In this document: positions 27,799 through 37,002 of the stretch, piece by piece
Layout of the letters: every line of letters begins with the position of its first letter
Numbering within the stretch: the stretch's first letter is position 1
NCBI GenBank assembly: GCA_963732855.1
Contig: CAVTBB010000003.1
Coordinates: forward strand, 620,001 to 684,000
Reading direction: 5' to 3'
DNA from: DASXVU01 sp963732855
Lineage (GTDB): Archaea; Thermoplasmatota; Thermoplasmata; Methanomassiliicoccales; UBA472
Length of the DNA stretch: 64,000 nucleotides
The notes under the pieces: generated by a model
Database searches by the model: none
Told to the model about the DNA's origin: nothing
What the model saw: the letters and a program-made list of their open reading frames with translations, nothing else
Made by a program: the position numbers and the translations under genes

Positions 27799-28901
27799 AA
27801 ATGGGAGATCACAGCTTCGTCTAACACGTACCGGAGGCGGGGTCCCACAAGGTAGACTGGGGAATAGCCGAATATGTCCTGCCGGATGATATCATAGATC
27901 GTGATGGAATAGTACTTCTTTTTAAGGCCTTTCAAAATGACCCTGGTCTCCTCGCTCTCCGGTGCCGATTCCAACCCGTCCAACTTGAAGAGCACGTCAT
28001 TGTTAAGGTCATCTATGCGGGAATTGAGAAGGTTCACCGCCATCCACCGGCTCATTATCCCCTGGAAGTGTCTCATTATGACAAGCTGGCTTATGAAGAC
28101 CAGTATGATCAGGCTGATGTCGACCGACGGGAACAGGGCCATATCGTTATAGAACGCCGGGAGGATGAATCCCGGCAGTAGCATCGCCCCGATGATCAAT
28201 ACTCCGGAGATGGTTATCAAACCGATCATAGCCAGGACGATTAGGAAATAAGCCCTTTTGCCCTTCGATCTGGCTACGTCGAACTTCTGTTTGAAAGAAA
28301 TCGCGATCTTGGTTATGCCCTGTGCCTGGGGCTCTATAATGACCATAAGCAAGTAGAACAGGATGATGAAGGTGATCTGCACAACCATCAATATCACCTC
28401 CTGGCCTGCGATGATGTTAACCAGGAATCCGAAGTATATGGCGAAGAACATCGCAAGACCGAATATAATGGAAAAGCTGAGCGAGAGAGGAACTATGCCT
28501 CCAAGCAGCACTGTGAGCCCGATCTCTATGGCCAGCCTTTTCTTCTTAAGCAGTAATCGCACAGCCAACCACTTTCGTTCTTTGTCTATTACCGGGACAA
28601 TGTCCTTGTCATCAGGCCTTATCCTCTCTGTCGTCGTTGGAATTAACAAGATGATGAAATTGTACGAATAGAGCAGGATCGCGATGATCAACCAGAGGAT
28701 GAACACAGAGTTCTGCAGGAAGATGAGAACGATGATCATGGAGGTCAGGCCGAAAGAGAGCAGATGTCCATACTTGTCGTGGGGTCGGGCTTCCTGCAAC
28801 TTCAGAAGCATATCCTCCTCGCAGGATATCTCCTTGGCGACCTCTTGTCTGAATGCGGCTACGCCTTCTCCGAAATTTGCCGAATCGCCGCATTCTCTCA
28901 T
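27795..28901 (-). CDS. Multi-span membrane protein of unknown family (paralogue A)
   Basis: 368 residues. After a ~45-residue N-terminal cytoplasmic segment come helices at ~50-67, 68-88, 125-145, 148-170, 175-195, 222-252 and 265-285, and then a ~70-residue soluble tail. The tail has the distinctive block YYSITIYDIIRQDIFGYSPV. It is similar from end to end to the broken gene next door (29053-30368), with near identical stretches (NSVFILWLIIAIL, RHFQGI). No known family was recognised. It is read divergently from a kinase-fold and small-domain cluster and may be its membrane component. Confidence 0.75.
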   Translation of the reverse strand: MRECGDSANFGEGVAAFRQEVAKEISCEEDMLLKLQEARPHDKYGHLLSFGLTSMIIVLIFLQNSVFILWLIIAILLYSYNFIILLIPTTTERIRPDDKDIVPVIDKERKWLAVRLLLKKKRLAIEIGLTVLLGGIVPLSLSFSIIFGLAMFFAIYFGFLVNIIAGQEVILMVVQITFIILFYLLMVIIEPQAQGITKIAISFKQKFDVARSKGKRAYFLIVLAMIGLITISGVLIIGAMLLPGFILPAFYNDMALFPSVDISLIILVFISQLVIMRHFQGIMSRWMAVNLLNSRIDDLNNDVLFKLDGLESAPESEETRVILKGLKKKYYSITIYDIIRQDIFGYSPVYLVGPRLRYVLDEAVISHF

Positions 28902-29052
28902 ATATCCTGAGCCTCGCGGTGATGAAGATTGGAGCTTCTAGTATTCTAATGATTTCGGTGACTGCTCCGGTTCAGGGATTACTCGATATTCAATCTGGCG
29001 GTAGGGTCGTATGTACCCATGATGCCGTAACACTTTGTAAGGCGGACTAAAA

Positions 29053-30368
29053 TCATTTCCCATTATGCTTTATCAACGCAATGGCATGGATCTCTAGTCT
29101 AGTATCTTCTTCACCTTCTTCCGTTTCTTCTATGGAGAATTTCCATTTGTATGATTCGGCATGCACATTCCGGAACAACTTCTTTAATTCTACAGTTTTA
29201 AGCTCCACGTTCTTGAGCTCCGTGTTCTCGGGTTCCTTCTTCGGAGCCACTCCATTCTCCGGTGCCACGTTGATATGGTTAAGAACATCTTCATCTAGCA
29301 TATACCGCATCCGAATGCCGAACAGGTAAATCCGAGAGTACCCGAATATGTCCTGTTCTATCAGGTCGTATATAACGATTGAATAATACCTGCTCTTTAA
29401 GTCCTCCAGAATAGCCTCCTTCTTTTCGCCCTGCGAGACAAGCGAATCCAGCTTGGCAAGTACATCTTGGTTTAGATCTAAGAGCCGATTTTTGAGCCGT
29501 TTAATGGCCATCCTGCGGCTTATTATCCCCTGGAAATGCCTCATTACCACTAGCTGGATGAAGAAGACAAGAACGATCATCGGAATGTCGATGGTAGAAA
29601 ATTGTTTCAAGTCCGCCCAAAGGGAGGGCAGAAGGAGACCGGGCAGCAACATTGCTCCGAACACAAGCACGCCGGCGATGCAGATCCCTCCAATCATGGT
29701 CAGTACCACGATGAAATGCGCTGTTTTTCCCTTCGTTCGAGCCTTATCCAGCTTGTGCCTGAACGCTCTTCCGATCTTGGTGATTCCCTGGGCTTGAGGC
29801 TTGATGATTAACATCATGACGTAGAACAATATGATTAGTGTAATCTGGATCACGATGAAGTCTATGGTTTCTGGGGCGATGATGTTAGTAAAGAAACCAA
29901 AATATAGGGCGAAGATCAGTCCTAAACCGAAAATTATTGTGAAGCTCAGCGCGAGCGGGAGGATCCCGCCAGAAGAACAGTAAGCCCGATCTCAATGGCC
30001 AGTTTTCTTTTCTTCAGTAACAGACGAATCGCGAACCACTTGCGCTCCTTGATGAGGATTGGGGCAACATCGTCATCATCTGGGCGGATACTTTCTATCG
30101 TTGTAGGGATGAAAAAGATGATAAAATTGTACGAATAGAACAATATCGCAATGATGAGCCATAGGATGAACACCGAGTTTTGCTGGAATATGAGGAACGC
30201 TGCCAACACCAAGAGCCCGACCGAGACCAGGTGGCCATACTTGTCATTCGACGTCGGAGTCTGGAGATCATTGAGCATCCTCTTGTTGATGGCGATTTCC
30301 GTAGAAACCTCCTTCTTGAACGAGGAGAGACTTTCTCCAAGATTCGCTGGCTTGCCAAGTATTCCCAT
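29053..30368 (-). pseudogene. Paralogue B of the membrane protein with C-terminal WK domain, one frameshift
   Basis: A full-length paralogue of the preceding membrane protein. It is read from 30368 (MGILGKPANLGESLSSFKKE) to ~29960, goes out of frame at TVLLAGS, and resumes with GGILPLALSFTIIFGLGLIF to the end at 29053. One base is missing in CTGGCGGGATCC relative to the expected LLGGI reading. The C-terminus is extended by ~75 residues: a repeat ELKNVELKTVELKKLF, then YKWKFSIEETEEG and RLEIHAIALIK, the same WK domain as the small proteins at 30522 and 32405. A single base shift may be a sequencing error, so the gene could be intact. Confidence 0.72.
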
Positions 30369-30521
30369 GACATGAATCCTATATTGATGAGTATTGGTGC
30401 TTCTAGTATTCCAATGCTGTCTTTTTCAACCAAGGGCTCCGAAAGATTAAAAGTCCGTCCAGCTTCAATAATACAAAAAGATAATAAGTCGGGTGCACGA
30501 ATGGTAATCCGGTCATAACTG

Positions 30522-30719
30522 ATGGACAAGAAAGATAAGATGGCTTCGGTCCTGCACCTGGTCGGCGGGAAACCGGAGAACGTCGAGAAGATGGTGGACG
30601 AGATCGATCAATTCATGAACACGCTGAATGCCGAGCTAGAGGACTGGAAGGTGTCCATGGAAGAATTCCAGGACGGAACTCGGATCTTCGCCCGATTCCA
30701 GGTTCTGATAAAAAAGTAG
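30522..30719 (+). CDS. Small WK-domain protein (copy 1)
   Basis: 65 residues: a basic start, an amphipathic helix (GKPENVEKMVDEIDQFMNTL), then the motif DWKVSMEEFQDGTRIFARFQ ending VLIKK. The same pattern W-K-x-S-x-E-x3-G-T-R ... L-I-K recurs at 32405-32578 and at the C-terminus of 29053-30368. Function unknown. Its TAG stop is followed at once by the GTG start of the 267-residue gene, so the three plus-strand genes form an operon. Confidence 0.7.
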   Translation: MDKKDKMASVLHLVGGKPENVEKMVDEIDQFMNTLNAELEDWKVSMEEFQDGTRIFARFQVLIKK

Positions 30720-31523
30720 GTGCTTCCTTTGAAAGAGAATCGGGAGAAGAAACAAGAAACGCAGGCTGGCCCTGATGGGGAAGTCTGTCGTGATCTGATA
30801 TGTCCGGAAGAATGGAAGGATCCAGAAGGCAGAAAGGTAATTACCGAATTTCACAAAGAGGGATTGCCAAGGGACCTGATGGGGGTGGACGCGGATCTGG
30901 AAACCTTCGAGAAGTTTTGGAGAAAAAAGGGCAGCACGGTCAAGGTCAAGGGAGAATACCACAAGAGTGGAGCTCCGTTCCTGGACAGGGACCGGGGATG
31001 GGATGCCATAAGAGAACCAGAAGATAATGAGGCAGCCCCGTCAGAGCCCGGACCGCCCCCTCTAGAAAAGAATACAGAGGTGCCTGAGGACAGGGTCATT
31101 TCCAAACCGCAAATGCCAGAAGGTTCCATACCTCCAGGAAGTATCCAGCGGCCAATCAATTTTGGAATGATTGAGATGGCTAGTTATGCGCTGTTCCGGA
31201 TTGCTTTCAGAAATGGCTTGACCGTACCCATCAAGCGCGATGGCATGATGGATATGGACGTGACGGTGAAAGGGAAAGAGATCACTATCAACACCAACCA
31301 GTTATTCTTCTCAGTACCTGAACTGAACGTTTGGCATGTGGTATACCAGCATAAGGGAAAGCCCGTTCTAGAACTTGGCAGGGGCGTGAAGAACGGAGCC
31401 AAGATCCACCGCATGCAAGCCATCCGCCTGGGACTGGAGATGTGGAACGGCTCCAGGAAAATGAACAAGATGAGGCTTAAGCAATTGAAGGAAGCAGAAA
31501 AGCAATCACACGCGAGGCAATAG
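30720..31523 (+). CDS. Unknown 267-residue protein of the WK/kinase operon
   Basis: Starts with GTG immediately after the WK gene stop. A charged N-terminal part (CPEEWKDPEGRKVITEFHKE; FEKFWRKKGSTVKVKGEYHK) is joined by a Pro/Glu-rich linker (~105-150) to a C-terminal domain containing FGMIEMASYALFRIAFRNGL and NVWHVVYQHKGKPVLELGRG, ending in a basic helix. No membrane segment. Not recognised. The stop abuts the ATG of the kinase-fold gene, showing tight coupling. Confidence 0.65.
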   Translation: MLPLKENREKKQETQAGPDGEVCRDLICPEEWKDPEGRKVITEFHKEGLPRDLMGVDADLETFEKFWRKKGSTVKVKGEYHKSGAPFLDRDRGWDAIREPEDNEAAPSEPGPPPLEKNTEVPEDRVISKPQMPEGSIPPGSIQRPINFGMIEMASYALFRIAFRNGLTVPIKRDGMMDMDVTVKGKEITINTNQLFFSVPELNVWHVVYQHKGKPVLELGRGVKNGAKIHRMQAIRLGLEMWNGSRKMNKMRLKQLKEAEKQSHARQ

Positions 31524-32399
31524 ATGAACGAGGTCACGGAGGTCGAGCAGCATCAGGCTCACCGGGAGTTCTTCAGGGATGTCCTTCAAGACATCCATAA
31601 GATCATGGAGACCGAGTACCAGTTGACCAATGTCTCCATCAAACCTGTTGGTGCGGACGTAGCTCGTCTATCCATACCGATAAAGATCGAAGGGACGGAC
31701 AAGGACGGAAAGCGGGTCAGGTATTTCGCTAAGATCCTGGGCGGGACCGACAATATGACGTCACGGGCCATTCAATTGTTCAAGAACCTGTACCTGCACA
31801 TGAACTCCATGGTGCCGATGTTCAGGGTAACGGAATCCCCTGAAGAACTGGCCAAGCACCAATATGAGATGATGAACGCGATCAGCCAGCTAGGGATCCC
31901 CACTGCGATACCTCGAGGTGTCTACCCCTTAAGAGCAAAATTGTGGCTACTGGTCGCGGACTTTCTGGATGCCAAACCCATTGGGGATGTACCGGAGCTC
32001 ACCGATGAGCACTTGGACACGGTGTTCGGTTATCTCAGGAAGATGCATGACAACGACATCTACCATGGCGACATCAAGCCAGACAACCTGATGTTCGGGG
32101 ACAAGGTTTACATCGTCGATGTCGGGAACTTCATGAACGATGCCCCTCCGTCACAGAAGCTTGCCTATGACCTTGCTTCGCAGATAACATCATTCCTGGA
32201 GTACAGGCCGGCGGGAAAGATCGTGGATATCGCCCGGAGATACTATCCGTGCGAGGAAATGATGGCAGCAGCGAAATACCTAGATATGATCCAGAGGCGT
32301 CCGGACATCATCCTGACGAACGAGAATAAGGAAGAGTTGGTGCGCCTCATGAATCTAAAGATAAGGCGCAGGTTCTTCAGGAGAACAAAGAGGGTCTAA
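31524..32399 (+). CDS. Atypical protein-kinase-fold protein
   Basis: 291 residues. The kinase fold is seen from a lysine strand (VRYFAKILGG near 65-74), a hinge (LLVADFLDAKPIG), the catalytic loop DIYHGDIKPDNLMF near 173-186, and the metal-binding IVDVGNF (DVG in place of DFG). The order resembles RIO/Bud32/ABC1-type kinases, but the RIO nucleotide loop is absent. The C-terminus is basic (KIRRRFFRRTKRV). It may phosphorylate a protein or small molecule. It is third in the operon with the WK protein and the 267-residue protein. Confidence 0.78.
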   Translation: MNEVTEVEQHQAHREFFRDVLQDIHKIMETEYQLTNVSIKPVGADVARLSIPIKIEGTDKDGKRVRYFAKILGGTDNMTSRAIQLFKNLYLHMNSMVPMFRVTESPEELAKHQYEMMNAISQLGIPTAIPRGVYPLRAKLWLLVADFLDAKPIGDVPELTDEHLDTVFGYLRKMHDNDIYHGDIKPDNLMFGDKVYIVDVGNFMNDAPPSQKLAYDLASQITSFLEYRPAGKIVDIARRYYPCEEMMAAAKYLDMIQRRPDIILTNENKEELVRLMNLKIRRRFFRRTKRV

Positions 32400-32404
32400 G
32401 ATCC

Positions 32405-32578
32405 TCACTCCTTCTTGCGCTTTATCAAAGCGGTGGCGTGGATCTCGACCCTTGTGCCTTCCTTGGTATCCTCGATTGAGAACTTCCACTGCTCCAGTGT
32501 CGCGGACATGTCCTTGAGCATTTGCTTGATCTCGTTGCTCTTTTCCGTAATGGCTTCTTTGATATCAGTTTCGGGCAT
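32405..32578 (-). CDS. Small WK-domain protein (copy 2)
   Basis: 57 residues, starting MPETDIKEAITEKSNEIKQM and ending with EQWKFSIEDTKEGTRVEIHA then ALIKRKKE. It is nearly identical in its last 30 residues to the C-terminal extension of the membrane paralogue B (YKWKFSIEETEEG ... LEIHAIALIK). It is convergent with the kinase gene, 5 bases apart. A ribosome binding site is weak and the promoter lies toward 32600-32640 (AT-rich). Confidence 0.75.
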   Translation of the reverse strand: MPETDIKEAITEKSNEIKQMLKDMSATLEQWKFSIEDTKEGTRVEIHATALIKRKKE

Positions 32579-32897
32579 TGTTTACACCTTCACTGTGATT
32601 CGATTGGGAGTAGGCATTATAAAACACTGACCATCCACTATTTTGTTCTGACCCGCTCCTGAGGACACATGGGCCCAAAATCAAGGATCTGCACAATTTG
32701 CTGGAATGCGGTCTACCTCTCATTTGTGGTACGGCATCGCAACCCAGTCAAAGAACGAGAAGCGACGATCAAATGTACACCTGAAGGTCCACACCTCCCT
32801 CTGCCAGAGCAATCTCAAGGTCTTCGGTCTATGTTCGCTTCGATATTTTCCCATCGTCCTCGAAATTATGATAGCGGGGCAAGGTGTTCCCTTATCA

Positions 32898-33839
32898 ATG
32901 TCATATTCGTCGGCGCTTGAGGCTTCCTTAGCCCTTTATCAGGGGGCTAGATATCAGGAGGCGTATGATCTCATCAGCGGAGAGGCTTCTTCTCCCGATG
33001 CGATTCCGGCCATGATCTACTATCTCCGCTATTCGTTCGCCTGCCGAGCGGGCAACCATGACCTGGCAATGGATATCTTCCGCGAAGCGGTGGAGGATAA
33101 AGGTTTCTGGTATTCATCCGGCTACCTTGATGATGACGATCTTGAACCACTGAGGATACGCCCTGAGTTCGAAAGGCTGGTAACGATCTGCAGAGAACGA
33201 GATAGAACAGCCCAACACGATGCTGTCTCAGAATTTGAGCTCGTCCTTCCCCGGGTTTCGAGAAATGGCAAAAAGCCAGCGTTGGTCGTGGCATTGCATG
33301 GGAACCAGCTCAACACTTCCACAACCGAGCGTGAATGGTGCCGTGATTCTCTTTCCGATTGCCTGGTTGCCCTGCCCCAATCCTCTCACGCCGTTTGCAC
33401 GGGCGGATATTCATGGGTCGACCCATCGATTGCATCGCAAGAGGTCGTCTCCCATCTGGATGGTATTATGCAAAAGGAGATCGCGGACCCGGCCCGGGTG
33501 ATCCTGGGTGGATTCTCCGCAGGAGGCAGGGTGGTGTTGCACTTGCTTCTGAAGGGTAAGGTCAGAGCGAAGGGCATCATCCTACTAGGCCCCTGGCTCC
33601 CTGACCTGGTAGCAATGGAGCCGATGATTCCGAACCTCCGATCGACCGGGGTCAAGGTTTACCTGATATGTGGGGACAAAGACAAGGACTGTTATGATTC
33701 CACCAATGGATTGGCCGAACTCCTGGAGGCAAGTGAGGTGCCATTCCGATATCGGATCGTGAGCGGGATGGGGCACTGCTACCCTGTCGATTTCGACGAA
33801 GAGCTATCCAAGGCACGTTCTTTCATATTTGGAAGGTGA
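32898..33839 (+). CDS. Alpha/beta hydrolase (esterase/phospholipase type)
   Basis: 313 residues from the ATG at 32898 (MSYSSALEASLALYQGARYQ); a longer open frame upstream has no protein-like character. The first ~110 residues are helical and TPR-like (two-helix units YQEAYDLI, LAMDIFREAVED). The rest is a serine hydrolase: nucleophile elbow GGFSAGG, aspartate in CGDKDKD, histidine in GMGHCYP, and LHGNQLNT forming the oxyanion region. It resembles carboxylesterases/PHB-depolymerase-like enzymes. Substrate unknown. Confidence 0.82.
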   Translation: MSYSSALEASLALYQGARYQEAYDLISGEASSPDAIPAMIYYLRYSFACRAGNHDLAMDIFREAVEDKGFWYSSGYLDDDDLEPLRIRPEFERLVTICRERDRTAQHDAVSEFELVLPRVSRNGKKPALVVALHGNQLNTSTTEREWCRDSLSDCLVALPQSSHAVCTGGYSWVDPSIASQEVVSHLDGIMQKEIADPARVILGGFSAGGRVVLHLLLKGKVRAKGIILLGPWLPDLVAMEPMIPNLRSTGVKVYLICGDKDKDCYDSTNGLAELLEASEVPFRYRIVSGMGHCYPVDFDEELSKARSFIFGR

Positions 33840-33916
33840 TCTGATATAGTCCTCCCATCCTTGAAACCGTCGATGCGGATGGGCGAACGATTTTAGCTTT
33901 CGGCCTCAAATTGAAC

Positions 33917-34609
33917 ATGAGCATGGGCGAGAAGAGCAATAGAACGGTATGCATCACAGGCGCCAGCGAGGGCATCGGCCGCGAGACCGCCTTCCGCTTC
34001 TCTCGAGAGGGCTGGAATGTGGTTCTGACCTACCATAAGGATGAGATGGAAGGCAAGGAGGCCAAATCTAGATGTGACGATCTTGGAGCAAGCGCATCGA
34101 TGCTCCTCCAGCTTGATGTGTCCGATACTCTCAGCATACGGCAGACGGTCACCGAGATCGAACACCGGATGGGCAAAATTGCCGTTCTCATCAACAATGC
34201 AGGAATTGCCGTTCGGAAACCCCTCCGCGATCAGACCCCAGAAGATATCTCCCGACAGGTCAGGACCAACCTGGAAGGGTTGATGATCATGACCCTTTTG
34301 ATGCTTCCTCATGTGGAGGACACTATCATAAATCTAGGAAGTCGGACAGGGATCGATGGTTATTCTGGCATAAGTGTGTATAGTGCCACCAAGGCAGGCA
34401 TACGCGGGTTCACCCGATCTTTATCGAAAGAGGAGCAGGGCTTGAAGGTCTACACGGTCTATCCGCGCGGTACTGCCACCCAAATGACCGGATATCGCGG
34501 AGAACCGCCGGAGGAGGTGGCAGACGTAATCTACGGTGCGTCCACGGGCCGTTACGACCTGCCCACAGGATCCGACATTCCGGTATGGAATCCAATGGGC
34601 GGCATCTGA
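33917..34609 (+). CDS. SDR family oxidoreductase
   Basis: About 230 residues of the classical short-chain dehydrogenase fold. The NAD(P) site is TGASEGIGRE, the motif INNAGIAV follows, and the catalytic S (NLGSRTG) and YSATK are in place. A TTG two codons upstream is possible, but the ATG at 33917 is favoured. The substrate is unknown. A downstream broken F420:NADP reductase reads in the other direction. Confidence 0.87.
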   Translation: MSMGEKSNRTVCITGASEGIGRETAFRFSREGWNVVLTYHKDEMEGKEAKSRCDDLGASASMLLQLDVSDTLSIRQTVTEIEHRMGKIAVLINNAGIAVRKPLRDQTPEDISRQVRTNLEGLMIMTLLMLPHVEDTIINLGSRTGIDGYSGISVYSATKAGIRGFTRSLSKEEQGLKVYTVYPRGTATQMTGYRGEPPEEVADVIYGASTGRYDLPTGSDIPVWNPMGGI

Positions 34610-34646
34610 CCTGGTTGCCCTGAATGGCGCCCTATGATTCATGACT

Positions 34647-35328
34647 TCAGTTCACAATACGAAAATTGAACATTGGCGTCCCTAGTGCTCCCATCAGTCT
34701 TACCCATATGATCAACAGCATCTCCATACCGCGGGCGGACGAGATGCCCCCTAGGTCGATGATGTTCCTCCAGCCATACTGATCGAGGAGGGCGGTGACC
34801 TCCGTTTTGGCGGTCGTATCGTTCCCCGCGACGAAGATATGGTGTTCCCCGTCGGCGAGCTTCGACGGTTCAGTCTGGATGATTGCGCTAACGGTGTTTA
34901 GCGTCTTCACCACTTTGACTCGGGGGAATGTGCGCCGTATCTGTTCTCCCAGTGAGTCATCGTTTGAGACTAGCAGCGTAGGAGGCATGCCTTTGGAGAA
35001 GTCCAGGGGGGTTAGAGATGTCGATCAGGATCTTGCCGTTCAGGTTCTGTTCGCCCGCCATCTGTAAGGCCTCGATTGAATGTTCGCCTTTGATGGCGTT
35101 GATCACGATCTCCCCATGCTTAGCGGCCTCGCTGACCAAAACCAGTCCGATCTTTGGATTATGCTTCAACCAATCCTGGAGCGGCGGACCGCCTGTGGAA
35201 TCCTTTTCTACTTTCGACATGGTCCTCGGAACGTCCTGAGTTCCCAAGCAGACATCATGATCCAGCTGCTCCAGTCGTACAGCGTTCGCTTTACCAACAG
35301 CGCCGGTACCCAATACTCCAATCTTCAT
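34647..35328 (-). pseudogene. F420-dependent NADP reductase-like gene, frameshifted
   Basis: NADPH:F420 oxidoreductase family (Fno/NpdG), which moves hydride between F420H2 and NADP+. The first part reads MKIGVLGTGAVGKANAVRL, the Rossmann dinucleotide loop, through ILIDISNPP; the second part reads MPPTLLVSNDDSLGEQIR to FNFRIVN. The break lies in a run of six C's (35006-35011 as G on the plus strand); with five the text would read ISNPLDFSKGMPPT. A homopolymer shift could be a sequencing error. The start at 35328 follows GAAGTGA. Confidence 0.83.
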
Positions 35329-35684
35329 CACGTTCACTTCGGTTCTAATAACATCTCGGAGCTGATGCATATCTACATTGTCCGATTTGGGAACGGTTGG
35401 GGAGGGATTCCTTTATCATCTTGTGTCTCCACATTTCATCTAGGCATAGAAAGTCAATCTCAAACATCATGATGGACTCGAGCGTCTTGAGTAGCTCTCC
35501 CATTCGCCATCCCGGTCCTTTTTGATCACTAACGAATTGTCCGATTGTACAAGTCCATGAACCCGAATGCGACATTGTACATTCTTTTATTGCACGCATG
35601 GGTCACAAGTGACCGGATGGTTTTTCGTCCGTGTCATTTAATGTCTAGAAAGACGATGCCCGAATCGGGAGGCCGGTGACGGTC

Positions 35685-36965
35685 ATGGTGGAAGCGAACG
35701 AGAAGTGGTTCAAGCGGTTCTTCACTATATGGGCTGGCCAGGCCTCCTCACTGATTGGAAGTCAATTGGTGCAGTTCGCCCTGGTCTGGTGGCTCACCAT
35801 CCAGACCGGCTCAGCCACCGTTCTGGCCATCGCTTCGGTAGCGGCGATGGTGCCTCAGATCATACTTTCCCCGATCGCCGGCACCTATGTCGACCGATGG
35901 AAACGCAGGCACGTGATGATCGCCGCCGACGCCCTCATCGCCTTGACCACTTTCTCGCTGATCATCCTGTTCGTACTGGGCTATGTCGAGATATGGCATA
36001 TCTTCGTCGTTATGTTCGTCCGGTCCTGTTTCGCAGCGTTCCATTGGCCTGCAAGCCAGGCAGCTACCACGATGCTGGTGCCAGAACAGCACTTGACCCG
36101 TGTCGCCGGTATGAATCAGTCGTTACAGGGTGTGGCCAATATCCTGGCCCCGCCTTTGGCCGCCGTGCTGATCGCGTTCCTGCCGATAGAACAGGTGCTG
36201 GCTTTTGATATTCTCACAGCATTCCTAGCGATCTTACCACTCCTGGCGATCCGATTCCCGGAGCCGATACCAAAGACCGGTCCTAGACAGAAGGTCTTGG
36301 TGGATTTGAAGGAGGCGCTCACCTATCTCAGAGGCTGGCGCGGGGCTACCGCATTGATCGCCATGTTCATGCTCATCAACATGTTGATCTCTCCAGCGTT
36401 CAGCCTCTTGCCGATATTGGTGTTCGACTTCTTCCATGGAGGTGCGCTCGACTACGCTTCCTTAGAGGCGGCGGCAGGCGTCGGCATGATAGCTGGCGGG
36501 ATCCTTCTCAGTATCTGGGGAGGGACCAGGAAAAAGATCGTAACGATCATGGCCAGTACTATACTGGCGGGCATAGGAATAACCCTCATCGCCTTTGTGC
36601 CTCAGAACGGGTTCATCATTGTTCTCGGGCTGCTGCTCTTCGTCGGTCTGATGCTTCCCATCCTGAACGGGACCGTTATGGCATTGATGCAATCGTGTGT
36701 ACCGAAAGGGATGCAGGGGCGGGTCTTTGCATTGATGGGCGCTCTGGCCATGGCCGCCTCGCCGATCGGTCTGGCTTTCGGAGGGCCAGTGGCAGATCTC
36801 TTCGGGATCCAGTTGTGGTTCCTTATCGCTGGGATCCCAATGGCATTGATCGGTGTTGCCGCGTTCTTCATGCCTAACGTCATGGGCATAGAGGAGCCGA
36901 ACAACAGGCCGGAATTCAAGGAAGAGGAGATCGGTGTCCCATTGGTTCTCGACGCAGAGAGCTGA
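35685..36965 (+). CDS. MFS drug-efflux-type transporter
   Basis: ~426 residues with 12 predicted helices of the MFS_3/enterobactin-exporter-like group. N-terminal TIWAGQASSLIGSQLVQFAL, and motif A-like GTYVDRWKRRHVMI between helices 2 and 3, are typical. The C-terminal half has GRVFALMGALAMAASPIG. Likely exports a drug or metabolite. The ATG at 35685 follows GGTGAC; a GTG three codons upstream overlaps that site. It is convergent with kbl. Confidence 0.87.
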   Translation: MVEANEKWFKRFFTIWAGQASSLIGSQLVQFALVWWLTIQTGSATVLAIASVAAMVPQIILSPIAGTYVDRWKRRHVMIAADALIALTTFSLIILFVLGYVEIWHIFVVMFVRSCFAAFHWPASQAATTMLVPEQHLTRVAGMNQSLQGVANILAPPLAAVLIAFLPIEQVLAFDILTAFLAILPLLAIRFPEPIPKTGPRQKVLVDLKEALTYLRGWRGATALIAMFMLINMLISPAFSLLPILVFDFFHGGALDYASLEAAAGVGMIAGGILLSIWGGTRKKIVTIMASTILAGIGITLIAFVPQNGFIIVLGLLLFVGLMLPILNGTVMALMQSCVPKGMQGRVFALMGALAMAASPIGLAFGGPVADLFGIQLWFLIAGIPMALIGVAAFFMPNVMGIEEPNNRPEFKEEEIGVPLVLDAES

Positions 36966-37002
36966 GGTCCAGGCGGCGATCGGGCTGACCATTGCTCCAA
37001 TT

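Noticed and set aside
35345..35599. 84-codon minus-strand frame upstream of the F420:NADP reductase
   Set aside because: No recognised domain, no ribosome binding site, and the C-terminal half looks random; it overlaps the promoter region of the reductase. A tiny gene cannot be excluded.
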